Source: Chloroflexota bacterium
GTDB taxonomy: Bacteria; Chloroflexota; UBA11872; UBA12225
DNA: 44,768 bases
Reading direction: 5' to 3'
Assembly (NCBI GenBank): GCA_016199265.1
Contig: JACQGX010000133.1
Span: 1-44,768 of the forward strand
Position 1 is the first letter of the stretch, and every line of letters starts with the position of its first letter. Positions 15,656-23,769 of this stretch are shown one piece after another. The position numbers and the translations under genes are program-made. The notes beneath the pieces were generated by a model. The model did no database searches. It was not told where the DNA came from and saw only the letters and a list, made by a program, of their open reading frames with translations.

Positions 15656-16219
15656 TCAGACCCACCCGAACGGTTCCTGCCGCCTCACCTCGACCCACAC
15701 CCGTTGGCGCTCCCACAGTTGCTGTAGGAAGCTGCGCTCGGCATCGGACAGTTCCGGCCGCGCCGGCTCGTCCTCGTCGCCGCCGAACGGATCGCGTTTG
15801 CCCGGCCGGCGGTCCAGCACGAAGGCGACGACGGCGTTGTAGCGCGCCGAGAGGACGAGCGCGCTGGCCAGCGCGCCGGCGAGCGGCGTCGTGTCTCGGC
15901 GCAGCAACGTGATCGTCACGGCGCACCGCTGCCCTTGCGCCTTGACGACCAGGTCGGGCGTAAACCGGCTGCCCAAGAGCGAGACCGGACGGATGAGCGG
16001 ATCGTCGCGACCGGCGACGGCGACCCGCGCCGAAGGCGGCAGGTTGCCGCGCAGCGCGCGCTCGGCGTCACCGCGCAAAAAGAGCTCTCCCGCATGCTGC
16101 AGGTCAAAGCCTCCTACCCGTAGAACACCGGCGACCTGCTCGGCCAGCTTTGGCTCGTTCCCGCGCGCCTTCATGCCTTGTCCTCCCGGCGCACCCGGCA
16201 CATTACCTCTCTCAACCAT
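15656..16219 (-). CDS. Hypothetical protein
   Basis: About 187 residues from ATG 16219 (ATG 16174 is also possible). No signal peptide or membrane segment. A mixed alpha/beta core contains SRFTPDLVVKAQGQRCAVTI and NAVVAFVLDRR; the spacing Asp-x-Val-x-Lys then strand faintly recalls PD-(D/E)xK nuclease-like or ribosome-associated folds, but the catalytic Glu-x-Lys is absent. The C-terminus is polar (ELSDAERSFLQQLWERQRVW). I do not recognise the family. It is divergent from the YggX-like gene across a 64-base gap and runs into the isomerase gene. Confidence 0.65.
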   Translation of the reverse strand: MVERGNVPGAPGGQGMKARGNEPKLAEQVAGVLRVGGFDLQHAGELFLRGDAERALRGNLPPSARVAVAGRDDPLIRPVSLLGSRFTPDLVVKAQGQRCAVTITLLRRDTTPLAGALASALVLSARYNAVVAFVLDRRPGKRDPFGGDEDEPARPELSDAERSFLQQLWERQRVWVEVRRQEPFGWV

Positions 16220-16228
16220 GATCCGATG

Positions 16229-16265
16229 GTATCCGGCCGTGCGCGCCGGATACAACCGGATACAA
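16229..16265. promoter_or_regulatory. Operator-like CCGGATACAA repeats in a divergent gap
   Basis: GTATCCGG (16229-16236) is inverted against CCGGATACAA (16246-16255), which is repeated directly at 16256-16265. The last copy contains TACAAT, a good -10 for the YggX-like gene starting at 16284. Three half-sites over 37 bases between divergent starts look like a repressor or activator site. Confidence 0.5.
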
Positions 16266-16283
16266 TGTAAGACAAGGAGCGTT

Positions 16284-16517
16284 ATGGCAGAGATCACGTG
16301 CGCGCGGTGCGGGAGGCGGGCCGAGCCGCTCGACTCGCCGCCGCTGGTCGGCGCCCGCGGCCAAGTTGTGCAGCAGCAGATCTGCCCGGCGTGCTGGCAG
16401 GAGTGGGTCGAACAGTCCAAGAACATTATCAACCACTACGGCATCGAAGTCGCCGACCCGCGCCAGCGGCAGCAGCTCTACGCCGTCATGGCCGAATTCC
16501 TCAGCATCAAGTTCTGA
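16284..16517 (+). CDS. YggX-like Fe(II)-trafficking / oxidative-damage protection protein
   Basis: 77 residues, the usual size. The pattern ITC...L..P....G...(I)....W..W...(K)...IN....(N)..D..(R)..L...M..FL matches YggX, which limits iron-driven damage and protects iron-sulfur clusters. Unlike E. coli YggX with one N-terminal Cys, this form has two CxxC pairs, Cys6/Cys9 and Cys34/Cys37, which could bind a metal. ATG 16284 follows AAGGAG. The name rests on sequence pattern only. Confidence 0.75.
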   Translation: MAEITCARCGRRAEPLDSPPLVGARGQVVQQQICPACWQEWVEQSKNIINHYGIEVADPRQRQQLYAVMAEFLSIKF

Positions 16518-16582
16518 AAGCGCGTTCGCCCCGCAGTTGTAGCCCCAAACGAAAGCCAAGGCGGAACCCGCAGGGCTCCTCC

Positions 16583-16634
16583 CTTTGCACTTTGCACTTT
16601 GCACTTGTGGAGAGGGGGCCAGGGGTGAGGTCGA
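16583..16634. repeat. Heptamer array CTTTGCA x3 plus GGGTGAGG element
   Basis: Three exact CTTTGCA units (16583-16603), then GTGGAGAGGGGGCCAGGGG-TGAGG, a copy of the interspersed element also at 20762, 25262 and 44689. Two repeat families are joined here, just upstream of rpsP. Confidence 0.8.
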
Positions 16635-16688
16635 CCGCCCCAGTCCGGTACCATTAGACGATGTTTACTTTTGGAGGAAAATAATCCC

Positions 16689-17003
16689 TTGTTGCGCATG
16701 CGTTTGACGCGTGTCGGTGCGAAGAAGCGCCCGAGCTACCGTGTCGTCGTCGCCGATTCTCGCGCCCCCCGTGATGGGCGCCACGTCGAAATCCTGGGGT
16801 TTTACGACCCGATGACCAATCCCAGCACGGTGCGCATCGACACCGAGCGCGCCGTGAAGTGGCTGCAGAACGGCGCCCAGCCAAGCGAGCGCGTGCGCAT
16901 CCTGCTGCGCCACGCGGGAGTGCTCAAGGCCCATGACGAGGCCCGCATGGCAGCCAAGCGCGCGCGGAAGACCGAGCGGGCGGCTGCCGAAGCCGGAGAG
17001 TAG
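16689..17003 (+). CDS. rpsP: 30S ribosomal protein bS16
   Basis: Ribosomal protein of the 30S body, needed for assembly. MRLTRVGAKKRPSYRVVVAD and ILGFYDPMTNPS are diagnostic. The tandem TTG codons at 16689 and 16692 precede ATG 16698 in frame; TTG 16689 gives MLRMRLTRVG, the usual family start, and sits 11 bases from GGAGG at 16673. ATG 16698 is the alternative. The C-terminus is extended and Ala/Arg/Lys-rich. First gene of the rpsP-khpA-rimM-trmD-rplS operon. Confidence 0.95.
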   Translation: MLRMRLTRVGAKKRPSYRVVVADSRAPRDGRHVEILGFYDPMTNPSTVRIDTERAVKWLQNGAQPSERVRILLRHAGVLKAHDEARMAAKRARKTERAAAEAGE

Positions 17004-17016
17004 CGAGTAAGGCGTA

Positions 17017-17052
17017 CGACGAATGACGAAGACCGCCTCGTCGTCATTCGTC
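17017..17052. repeat. Inverted heptamer repeat GACGAATGACGA / TCGTCATTCGTC
   Basis: A perfect 12-base inverted pair (17017-17028 and 17041-17052) with a 12-base loop, built of GACGAAN heptamers. It lies between rpsP and khpA inside the operon. Confidence 0.85.
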
Positions 17053-17080
17053 ACTTTTGCTTGGTCAACCGTGGAGTGCC

Positions 17081-17308
17081 ATGAAGCCGCTCGTCGAATA
17101 CATCGCAAAATCGATCGTCGACGATCCCGATGCCGTCCGCATCGAGGAGCGTCAGGTCGGGCGCACGACGGTGATTGAGCTGTCGGTCGCGCCCGACGAC
17201 ACCGGCAAAGTTATCGGTAAAGATGGCCGGGTCGCCAAGGCCGTGCGCGTGCTGCTCCGCATCGCGGCTCAGCGCCAGCGGCGCCGCGCAATCCTGGAAA
17301 TCGCCTGA
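17081..17308 (+). CDS. khpA: KH-domain RNA-binding protein KhpA
   Basis: 75-residue single KH domain. The family signature VEYIAKSIVDDPDAV and the GxxG loop GKDGR in TGKVIGKDGRVAKAVR are present. KhpA pairs with KhpB in many bacteria and affects cell elongation and translation. ATG 17081 follows GTGGAG. It sits between rpsP and rimM, its conserved place. Confidence 0.95.
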   Translation: MKPLVEYIAKSIVDDPDAVRIEERQVGRTTVIELSVAPDDTGKVIGKDGRVAKAVRVLLRIAAQRQRRRAILEIA

Positions 17309-17424
17309 CCGAGTCGGCCCAGCCGCCGCGGCCATCCCGACGGCCGCGGCCATCGCGTGCGCACCCTCCCAACGGACCTGGTCGCCGCTCGCGGCCATCC
17401 GGGGCGGCTGCGCCAGCCGAGCCA

Positions 17425-17988
17425 TTGCCGCCGCCACCGGAGCCGCCGCCGGCGGCTCTGCCGCCGGCCGGCGAGGCCGCCCCAGACCATGCCGGCTGGA
17501 TCGCCGTCGGCCAGGTGCTCGGCGCTTTCGGCCCGAGCGGCGAGCTCCGCGTACAGCCGTTCAGCCGCTCGCCTGAGCGGTTCTGCCATCTGCGGCGTGT
17601 CTACGTCGGCGAGGAGCGCGTGCCGGCGCGCATCACCCACCGGCGGTTGCACCCACCCGGCATCATCCTTCGTCTCAACACCGTGACCTCCCGCGAGCAG
17701 GCGCGCGCGCTCTTCGGCACCTATCTGTACGTGCCGGAGAGCGAAGCCGTCCCCCTTCCCGAGGGCGAATACTTTGTCCACCAGATCATTGGTCTGAACG
17801 TCATCACCACCGACGGCCAGCCGCTGGGTACAGTCAAAGAAGTGCTGCACACCGGGAGCAACGACGTGTACGTCGTACGCGGCGAGCGTGGCGAAATCCT
17901 ACTCCCGGCCATCAAGGAAGTCATCAAGCAGGTCGACCTCGACGCCGGTACACTTCTCGTCGAGCTCACCCCAGGATTGATCGATTAG
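17425..17988 (+). CDS. rimM: Ribosome maturation factor RimM
   Basis: 16S rRNA processing factor that binds uS19 during 30S head assembly. WIAVGQVLGAFGPSGELRV is the N-terminal RimM motif, and GSNDVYVVRGERGEILLP plus LIPAI-type KEVIKQVD mark the PRC-barrel domain. The first 25 residues are Pro/Ala-rich and look like an unneeded extension; TTG 17425 is tentative since the frame is open back to the khpA stop. Confidence 0.93.
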   Translation: MPPPPEPPPAALPPAGEAAPDHAGWIAVGQVLGAFGPSGELRVQPFSRSPERFCHLRRVYVGEERVPARITHRRLHPPGIILRLNTVTSREQARALFGTYLYVPESEAVPLPEGEYFVHQIIGLNVITTDGQPLGTVKEVLHTGSNDVYVVRGERGEILLPAIKEVIKQVDLDAGTLLVELTPGLID

Positions 17989-18009
17989 CACGACAGGGTT
18001 CCCGCTCCC

Positions 18010-18753
18010 TTGCGTATCGACATTATCACGCTCTTTCCTCGCATGTTCGACGGGCCGTTCCGCGAGAGCATCATCGCGCGCGCCATCGCGGCCGGCATCG
18101 TCGAGATTCACATTCACGACCTGCGCGGTTGGGCGACCGACCGCCATCGCACTGTCGACGACGCGCCCTTTGGCGGCGGCGCCGGCATGGTGCTCAAGCC
18201 GGAGCCACTCTTTGCGGCCATCGAGCAGCTTCGCGGCGAGAACGGGCACGTCATCCTCATGACCCCACAGGGCCAAGTCTTCAATCAGCAGCTCGCCGCC
18301 GACCTGGCAACCTACAACCATCTGCTCTTCGTCTGTGGGCACTACGAAGGCGTAGACGAGCGTGTTCGCGAGCACGCCATCGACCGCGAGCTCTCGATTG
18401 GCGATTACGTCCTGAGCGGCGGTGAGCTGCCGGCGATGGTCGTCGTCGACGCCGTTACCCGTTTGCTGCCCGGCACGCTCGGCTCGCACCTATCGACCGT
18501 CGAAGAATCGCACGCCGGCGGCCTGCTGGAGTACCCACACTACACCCGCCCCCGCGACTTCCGCGGCTGGCGCGTGCCGGACATCCTGCTCTCCGGGAAT
18601 CACGCCGCCATCGCCCGCTGGCGCCACGAGCAAGCGGTACGCCGCACCCTCGAACGTCGCCCAGACTTGACCCGCAAATACCTGCCGCACCTCCTGCAAG
18701 AGCACAAGGACGGCGACGAGGATGCAGGCGCCACGACCACCAGCGGTCTGTAG
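18010..18753 (+). CDS. trmD: tRNA (guanine-N1)-methyltransferase TrmD
   Basis: Methylates G37 of tRNAs with the SPOUT trefoil-knot fold. Motifs: [14 protein letters not shown] at the start, [28 protein letters not shown] and the knot [17 protein letters not shown]. 247 residues, the normal length plus a short polar tail. The start is TTG 18010. The stop codon TAG is part of the GTAGGGGCGTAT repeat that follows. Confidence 0.96.
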   Translation: MRIDIITLFPRMFDGPFRESIIARAIAAGIVEIHIHDLRGWATDRHRTVDDAPFGGGAGMVLKPEPLFAAIEQLRGENGHVILMTPQGQVFNQQLAADLATYNHLLFVCGHYEGVDERVREHAIDRELSIGDYVLSGGELPAMVVVDAVTRLLPGTLGSHLSTVEESHAGGLLEYPHYTRPRDFRGWRVPDILLSGNHAAIARWRHEQAVRRTLERRPDLTRKYLPHLLQEHKDGDEDAGATTTSGL

Positions 18754-18810
18754 GGGCGTATGGCCATACGCCCAGGGGCGGCGGCCGGGCGTATCTCGAT
18801 ACGCCCCTAC
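18750..18810. repeat. Nested inverted repeat GTAGGGGCGTAT...ATACGCCCCTAC
   Basis: The outer arms (18750-18761 and 18799-18810) are perfect 12-base complements. Inside are two hairpins with 4-base loops, GGGCGTAT-ggcc-ATACGCCC (18754-18773) and GGGCGTAT-ctcg-ATACGCCC (18787-18806). RNA could fold either as one long stem or as two hairpins. It lies between trmD and rplS and supplies the trmD stop. Confidence 0.85.
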
Positions 18811-18882
18811 ACGGCCTCATCGCATCCGGACGTCTTGCGCGCAATCACCCGGAACAACACGGCCGATCGTTTCAAGCGCGGC

Positions 18883-18903
18883 TGATATACTACCCCGGTA
18901 GTA
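18883..18903 (+). promoter_or_regulatory. Extended -10 with overlapping dyad upstream of rplS
   Basis: TGATATACT (18883-18891) is a TGn-extended -10. It overlaps the dyad TACTACC-cc-GGTAGTA (18888-18903), a 7-base perfect inverted repeat. This would let rplS be transcribed apart from trmD and suggests a bound regulator. Confidence 0.45.
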
Positions 18904-18974
18904 CTGAATAGCAGCGTGCCGCCGCGCGCGTTTGGAACGGCGTGGCGTTGTAGGCTGGACCGAGAGCGAGTCCC

Positions 18975-19325
18975 ATGGCCAACGTTATCGACGAAATCGA
19001 GCGCGAGCAGCTTCGTAATGACATACCGAGCTTCGGCACCGGCGACACCATCCGCGTTCACGCCAAGGTGCGCGAAGGTGCCCGCGAGCGTATCCAGGCA
19101 TTTGAGGGCCTGTGCATGCGCTACCGCAGCGGCGGCAACCGCACCAACTTCACCGTGCGCAAGATCGCCCATGGCGTCGGCGTCGAGCGCACATTCCTCT
19201 TGAATTCGCCGCAGATCGACAAGATCGAAGTCTTGCGGCGGGGCAAGGTGCGCCGCGCCCAGCTCTATTACATCCGCGGTTTGACCGGCAAGGCAGCCCG
19301 TATCAAAGAACGCGGGTTTCGCTAA
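18975..19325 (+). CDS. rplS: 50S ribosomal protein bL19
   Basis: Protein of the 30S-50S interface, 116 residues. [29 protein letters not shown] and the C-terminal [20 protein letters not shown] are diagnostic. ATG 18975. Follows trmD after a 220-base gap with a nested hairpin and a probable internal promoter. Confidence 0.96.
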   Translation: MANVIDEIEREQLRNDIPSFGTGDTIRVHAKVREGARERIQAFEGLCMRYRSGGNRTNFTVRKIAHGVGVERTFLLNSPQIDKIEVLRRGKVRRAQLYYIRGLTGKAARIKERGFR

Positions 19326-19332
19326 TCCGACA

Positions 19333-19419
19333 GACGAACGACGAGCGACGAATGACGAAGAGGACTGGAGGCGAGCGACCTCTCGTTGGTCGTCCGTCGT
19401 TGGTCGCTCGTCGTTCGTC
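19333..19419. repeat. Inverted heptamer array, GACGAAC/GTTCGTC
   Basis: Left units GACGAAC, GACGAGC, GACGAAT, GACGAAG (19333-19360); right units GTTGGTC, GTCCGTC, GTTGGTC, GCTCGTC, GTTCGTC (19385-19419). The outer two units pair exactly, with their variants mirrored (GACGAAC-GACGAGC against GCTCGTC-GTTCGTC). Located between rplS and rnhB. Confidence 0.85.
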
Positions 19420-19426
19420 GGGTTCC

Positions 19427-20266
19427 GTGCCCCAGCCAGGGCTCCTTGCGATCGACTGCATCGAGATCGAGGCGTCGCTCCGCGCGGCCGGGCGACGCCT
19501 CATTGCCGGCGTCGACGAGGTCGGTCGCGGCTGCTGGGCCGGCCCGGTCTACGCGGCCGCCGTCGTTCTGCCGCCCGATTGCTACGAAGACCGCGCGCTG
19601 CTGGCTGAAGTGACCGATTCCAAGCTGCTCAGCGCAGCGAAGCGCGAGCGGCTGGCCGAACAGATTGGTTGTCTGGCCGTCGGCGCCGCCATCGGCTGGG
19701 CCGAGGCGCCGGTGATTGACCAGCTCGGTATCGTTGCCGCGACCCGCTTGGCGATGCGCGCCGCGCTGGCCGGTCTGATACACGCGGCAGACCTGCCCGG
19801 CAGCGCCGGTCCCGCACCGTCGATCGTGGGCCGCGTGCCCGAGGATGGCTGGGGTGGCCGTCGGGTGGCCGGTGAGCGCGTCGAGCCCGACTACCTCCTG
19901 ATCGACGCCCTGCCGCTCCCCCAGGTACCGCTCGCGCAGCAGGCCATCGTCAAGGGCGATCGCTCGTGCCTGTGCGTCGCCGCCGCGTCGATCATCGCTA
20001 AAGTCAATCGGGACGCCGAGATGCGCCGCCGCGCCGCGCACTATCCGCCCTACGCTCTGGACGACAACAAGGGCTACGGTACGCGGCGCCACGCCACCGC
20101 ACTGCACGCGGCGGGCATCACGCCACTTCACCGCCGCAGCTTCGCCCCCATGAAGTACCTGCTCGGCATACGCGACCACGTCGCCGGCGCACTGCCCAAG
20201 CCAGACTCCAGAGCCTGCCCACTGTCTGCCTCGGTCGAGCCGAGCGCGTCTATCGCACAGTCCTGA
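19427..20266 (+). CDS. rnhB: Ribonuclease HII
   Basis: Cleaves RNA in RNA-DNA hybrids. Catalytic acidic residues appear in LIAGVDEVGRGCWAGP, DYLLIDALPLP and IIAKVNRDAEM, with TDSKLLSAAKRE and KGDRSCLCVAAASI between. About 279 residues, longer than usual: an extra loop of some 25 residues rich in Gly/Pro/Arg precedes DYLLID, and a tail of about 35 residues follows. GTG 19427 is chosen because it directly follows the heptamer array; starts further upstream would translate the repeat. Confidence 0.93.
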   Translation: MPQPGLLAIDCIEIEASLRAAGRRLIAGVDEVGRGCWAGPVYAAAVVLPPDCYEDRALLAEVTDSKLLSAAKRERLAEQIGCLAVGAAIGWAEAPVIDQLGIVAATRLAMRAALAGLIHAADLPGSAGPAPSIVGRVPEDGWGGRRVAGERVEPDYLLIDALPLPQVPLAQQAIVKGDRSCLCVAAASIIAKVNRDAEMRRRAAHYPPYALDDNKGYGTRRHATALHAAGITPLHRRSFAPMKYLLGIRDHVAGALPKPDSRACPLSASVEPSASIAQS

Positions 20267-20273
20267 CTGACCC

Positions 20274-20681
20274 ATGCCACCGTCGCCATCGCCGCCGCCC
20301 GTACCTCCCGGACGCGACAGCCGCCGCCGCACCGGCCGTTTGGGCGAAGACGCGGCTGCGCATTACGTCGAGCAGGCGGGGTGGCGCATCGTCGCGCGCA
20401 ACTACCGCTGCCGCTACGGCGAAATCGATATCGTTGCCATGGATGGCGATACGCTCGTCTTTCTCGAGGTGCGCACGCGCTCGAACACCGCCTTTGGGCT
20501 CCCCGAAGAATCACTGACCGCCGCCAAGACCGCCAAAATGGCCCGGTGTGCCCTGGCTTACGTGAGCGAACACACTATCGGCGGCGACTCCGCCGGCCGC
20601 TGGCGCGTCGACTTTATCGCCATCCAAATGGCTCGCGGCCGCGTCACGCACCTGGAGCATTTCCGCCATGCGCTCCAGTGA
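20274..20681 (+). CDS. YraN/UPF0102 family nuclease-like protein
   Basis: 135 residues. The restriction-endonuclease-like core is clear: GRLGEDAAAHYVEQAGW, NYRCRYGEIDIVAMDGDTLV and FLEVRTR, where Arg replaces the Lys usual in the VEVK motif. Role in the cell is unsettled for the family. ATG 20274 lies seven bases after rnhB, its common neighbour. Confidence 0.92.
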   Translation: MPPSPSPPPVPPGRDSRRRTGRLGEDAAAHYVEQAGWRIVARNYRCRYGEIDIVAMDGDTLVFLEVRTRSNTAFGLPEESLTAAKTAKMARCALAYVSEHTIGGDSAGRWRVDFIAIQMARGRVTHLEHFRHALQ

Positions 20682-21054
20682 GAGAGACGGGCACCAGGGA
20701 CCAGAGGTCGGACCACGGGTCGGAGGCCGGACGCCGGACGCCTCTCCCCCTCTCCCCTTGTGGGAGAGGGGGTCGGGGGGTGAGGGGCAACCGCCTCATC
20801 CGAGAAGCCGCCGGCCACGCCGCGTCAGCCGCACGCGCCGCCTCTTCCTCAACGCCATCTACTACCAGATCACCGGCGCCCGCATCCTCTCCATCATCGC
20901 ACTCGTCGTGCTCCTCGGCGGCGGCTTCGCCTGGCTCTTCCTCACCACCGGCTCCCCCGTCGTCGGCCTCACCTTCCTCGCCCTCGCCGCCACCATCGGC
21001 ATCGCCATTTACTGGTTCATCCGCGTCATGCGAATGTTCACCCGCACCCGCTAG
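20668..21054 (+). CDS. Small two-pass membrane protein (uncertain)
   Basis: The C-terminal 73 residues look real: RRLFLNAIYYQITGAR, then two membrane helices around IIALVVLLGGGFAWLFL and GLTFLALAATIGIAIYWF, and a basic end (RVMRMFTRTR). The first 50 residues, from ATG 20668 overlapping yraN, translate an interspersed GGGTGAGGGG repeat and look spurious, so the true start is probably a later non-ATG codon. No family recognised. A long opposite-strand frame overlaps but has unnatural composition. Confidence 0.5.
   Translation: MRSSERDGHQGPEVGPRVGGRTPDASPPLPLWERGSGGEGQPPHPRSRRPRRVSRTRRLFLNAIYYQITGARILSIIALVVLLGGGFAWLFLTTGSPVVGLTFLALAATIGIAIYWFIRVMRMFTRTR
20746..20788. repeat. Interspersed hairpin element CCCCCTCTCCC-cttgt-GGGAGAGGGGG
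   Basis: An 11-base perfect stem (20746-20756 with 20762-20772), 5-base loop, then TCGGGGGGTGAGGGG. A near-identical copy lies at 44678-44720; partial copies lie at 16607 and 25262. Confidence 0.8.
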
Positions 21055-21095
21055 CTCGACCCCGTGGCCGCCGAGCCCCAATCCAAGAGCCCAAT

Positions 21096-22112
21096 TCAAT
21101 CCTCCTTCAGCCACGTCCCCGCGCATAGCTGCGCCGCCACCCTGATCGCCTCGGCCATCGACCGCGCATCGGCGATTCCCTTGCCGGCAATGTCGAATGC
21201 CGTTCCGTGGTCGACCGACGTGCGCACGATCGGCAGGCCGAGCGCCACGCTGACGCTCTCCTCGAACCCGTGAACCTTCACTGGTATGTGCCCTTGGTCG
21301 TGGAACATCGCGATCACCGCGTCGAACTCGCCGCGAATGGCGCGCACGTAGACGCTGTCTGCCGGGTACGGCCCAAACGCCTCGATGCCGCGCTCGCGCG
21401 CCGCCCGTACCGCCGGCGCGAGCTGCTCTTGCTCCTCCGTTCCCAGCAGTCCACCTTCGCCGTTATGTGGATTCACGCCCGAAACGGCAATGCGCGGCCG
21501 CTCCATGCCCCAGCGACGGAAATCCTCATGCGTCGTCACGATGCGCTGCAGCACGCGCTCATTGGTGATGCGATCGAGCGCCTGGCGCAGCGAGTAGTGC
21601 GTCGACAGATGCACGCAGCGCAATCGCCCGCTCACCAGCATCGTCGCCTGGTTCGTCGCCTGGTACACCCGGCCGAAGAGCTCCATATGGCCGAGTTCCT
21701 TGTATCCGGCGAGCGACGTCGCCTCTTTGTTGATCGGCGCCGTCACGATCGCCACGGCGACGCCGCAATCGGTCAGCGCCATCGCCCGATGGATGTACTC
21801 CATCGCCGCTCGCCCGCAGTCCGCCGAGAGCTGCCCCCAGCGCCACGCCGCCGGATCGACGTTCGCCAGGTCGAGCGCCTCGATCGCCTCCGGCCCAAAC
21901 GCTGCTTCCTCCACATCCGAAACGGCGTGAATCGGTCTTTCAACGCCGCTCACCTGGGCAGCCGCGCGCAGTACGCGGGTATCGCCAATTACCAGCGGCC
22001 GGCAAATCTGATGCAAATCCGGCTCGGCCAGCGCCTTGACCGTCACCTCTGGCCCAACCCCAGCCGGATCGCCCATCGTAATCGCCAGCAGAGGCAGTGT
22101 TTTCGTCGTCAT
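21096..22112 (-). CDS. pdxA: PdxA-family 4-hydroxythreonine-4-phosphate dehydrogenase
   Basis: 338 residues. Oxidises 4-phosphohydroxy-L-threonine in pyridoxal phosphate synthesis; the related PdxA2 group acts on phospho-threonate or erythronate. Seen: ITMGDPAGVGPE at the start, TAPINKEA, the metal ligands in GHMELF, STHYSL and FHDQGHIPVK, and RTSVDHGTAFDIAGKG near the end. ATG 22112 is preferred; the frame extends upstream without a conserved sequence. No other pdx gene is in the window, so the PdxA2 role cannot be excluded. Confidence 0.9.
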   Translation of the reverse strand: MTTKTLPLLAITMGDPAGVGPEVTVKALAEPDLHQICRPLVIGDTRVLRAAAQVSGVERPIHAVSDVEEAAFGPEAIEALDLANVDPAAWRWGQLSADCGRAAMEYIHRAMALTDCGVAVAIVTAPINKEATSLAGYKELGHMELFGRVYQATNQATMLVSGRLRCVHLSTHYSLRQALDRITNERVLQRIVTTHEDFRRWGMERPRIAVSGVNPHNGEGGLLGTEEQEQLAPAVRAARERGIEAFGPYPADSVYVRAIRGEFDAVIAMFHDQGHIPVKVHGFEESVSVALGLPIVRTSVDHGTAFDIAGKGIADARSMAEAIRVAAQLCAGTWLKED

Positions 22113-22266
22113 GAGTTGGCTTTCACGTACGCAATCGTTCGTCTCCCGATTATCGCAACTCCAATACCGTAGCTTCGCGATCTTCGGCGCCCAGACCTCA
22201 GCGCCCTCGCATGCCGCCGGCGCAACCGCCAAGTAGACGGTGGATGCCGTGATACCCAGAGCCCGT

Positions 22267-23769
22267 CTAGCCGAGCGTCGAAAGCGCGTGATACGCCGGC
22301 GTGTACCTGGGATTGGCCTTCAGCGCCGCCTGGTACGCCGCCTTGGCCTGCGCGAGCTGCCCTTGTGCCTGGAGCGCCCGACCACGGTAGTAGTGTGATT
22401 CCTCCAAATCGGTCGTGCGCTGGAGGTTTGCTGCCGTCAACGCCAGCACGTCGCTCACGCGTCCTTCCACCAAGTACGCCTCAAACGGGCCAAACTGATA
22501 CCAGAGCATCCGCCACGGCAACTTGAGGGTGCGCGCCCTGTCGTACGCGGCGGCGGCTTCGGCGTGCCGGCCGAGCGCCACCAGGTTTGAGCCTAGGTTG
22601 AACCAGGTGAACGCATTTTCAGGCAGCGTCTTCACTTCCTGCTGCGCCGCGGTCAGCGCCCGCTCGTACATCGTGTGGTCATCCCGATCCGGACCCAGAA
22701 TCTGGCCGACGACGCCGGCCTTGTCCGAGCCATACACGGGGATGTACGTGCGGTTGAACACGCGCCAGTCCTCGTCGAACGAGGTGTACGGCTGCAGCAG
22801 ATTGACTCCCGGCGCCTTGATGCTGTCATAGGCGATGAACTGCCCGGCACGATCGTCGTAGCCGGCCAGCAGCCGGTAGTGCCCCATCCAATCGTTCGGC
22901 TCCGGCGCGATCCATACCTCCACCACCACCGGCACCCCGTTCGCCAGGAGTTGCTTCAAGCGGTGCAGATCGCCGCCGACGCGCGCTTCCGCCTGCAGTC
23001 CCAGCGTCTTGACGTACGCCACGAGCTCATCTGGGCGGACGTTCTTGTCCTCCGGATTGGGCTTCAGGAACGACGCCGCGTGTGTCTGCGTCTCCTTCCG
23101 GCCGAAGATACTCGTCGCCATCGTGATCGTCGCCGGACCGCAATTGTTCCAGGTCTGCCACTGATGCCGGATTCCCATGATCCTCGCCGCCTCCGGCAGC
23201 GGCGGCAGCGAAAGTGACGCCGCGGGTTCTTCGCCTCGAATCCCCGCGGCATCTGCGGCCGGCTGATGAGCCGCTTGCGGGGCCACGTGATCCGCGGACC
23301 CTCCCGCCAGTGCGAGCTGCGCCTCGTTCACCGCCGGGCTGGTCACTCCGCCTGCCCTCGAAGGAACCGGCACGTGCGACTCGAACGCCGGTCTCCAGGG
23401 GACCGGCAGGCGGTCCGCGGCGGCGTAGACGCGATGAACGATGGGTAGTCGCCGCACGCTGCGCGGCGCGAATGGCGCTGCCACCACTATCGCGACGGCG
23501 CTCACCATCAGCACCCGCGTGAGACGTGCGCTGAGCAAGACGCGCAGCAGGAGTACGCCGAGACCGGCAGCGATCAGCACGCGCTGCTGCGCCGCGACGG
23601 CGGTGGGCTCCAGCCGCGCCCATCCCCGCCGCCCGCCGCCGGCCACGGTCAGCACCAAGAGGCCGGCGAGCGTCAAGAGCAGCGTCAGCGGAGCCGAAAG
23701 CACACGCAACGGCTGGGAGCCCGTAGCATGCCTGCGCCGGGCAGGCGTACGGCTCCTTCTCCGAGCCAT
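22267..23769 (-). CDS. Membrane-anchored C39-like peptidase with TPR repeats
   Basis: About 500 residues. A basic start (MARRRSRTPARRR) is followed by three membrane segments (about 30-110), a Pro/Ala linker, then a papain-like C39 domain: WNNCGPATITMAT (Cys), WMGHYRLLAGYD (His) and FIAYDS (Asp). The C-terminal 150 residues are TPR units, for example AFTWFNLGSNLVALGRHAEA and SHYYRGRALQAQGQLAQAK. The C39 and TPR parts face outward. Known C39 domains cut Gly-Gly leaders of exported peptides, but this free-standing architecture may serve secreted protein processing. ATG 23769 is chosen; TTG 23901 is less likely. Confidence 0.83.
   Translation of the reverse strand: MARRRSRTPARRRHATGSQPLRVLSAPLTLLLTLAGLLVLTVAGGGRRGWARLEPTAVAAQQRVLIAAGLGVLLLRVLLSARLTRVLMVSAVAIVVAAPFAPRSVRRLPIVHRVYAAADRLPVPWRPAFESHVPVPSRAGGVTSPAVNEAQLALAGGSADHVAPQAAHQPAADAAGIRGEEPAASLSLPPLPEAARIMGIRHQWQTWNNCGPATITMATSIFGRKETQTHAASFLKPNPEDKNVRPDELVAYVKTLGLQAEARVGGDLHRLKQLLANGVPVVVEVWIAPEPNDWMGHYRLLAGYDDRAGQFIAYDSIKAPGVNLLQPYTSFDEDWRVFNRTYIPVYGSDKAGVVGQILGPDRDDHTMYERALTAAQQEVKTLPENAFTWFNLGSNLVALGRHAEAAAAYDRARTLKLPWRMLWYQFGPFEAYLVEGRVSDVLALTAANLQRTTDLEESHYYRGRALQAQGQLAQAKAAYQAALKANPRYTPAYHALSTLG

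Noticed and set aside
16640-16672. tRNA-like block on the minus strand (GTCTAATGGTA)
   Set aside because: It recalls a D-arm, but no acceptor stem, anticodon arm or T-arm could be paired around it.
20644-21126. Minus-strand frame rich in Gly/Glu/Asp opposite the small membrane protein
   Set aside because: Low-complexity acidic composition is the expected antisense of a Leu/Ala/Ser-rich membrane gene; no motif or ribosome binding site.
21207-22172. 321-codon plus-strand frame opposite pdxA
   Set aside because: Arg/His-rich shadow of pdxA with no family motif.
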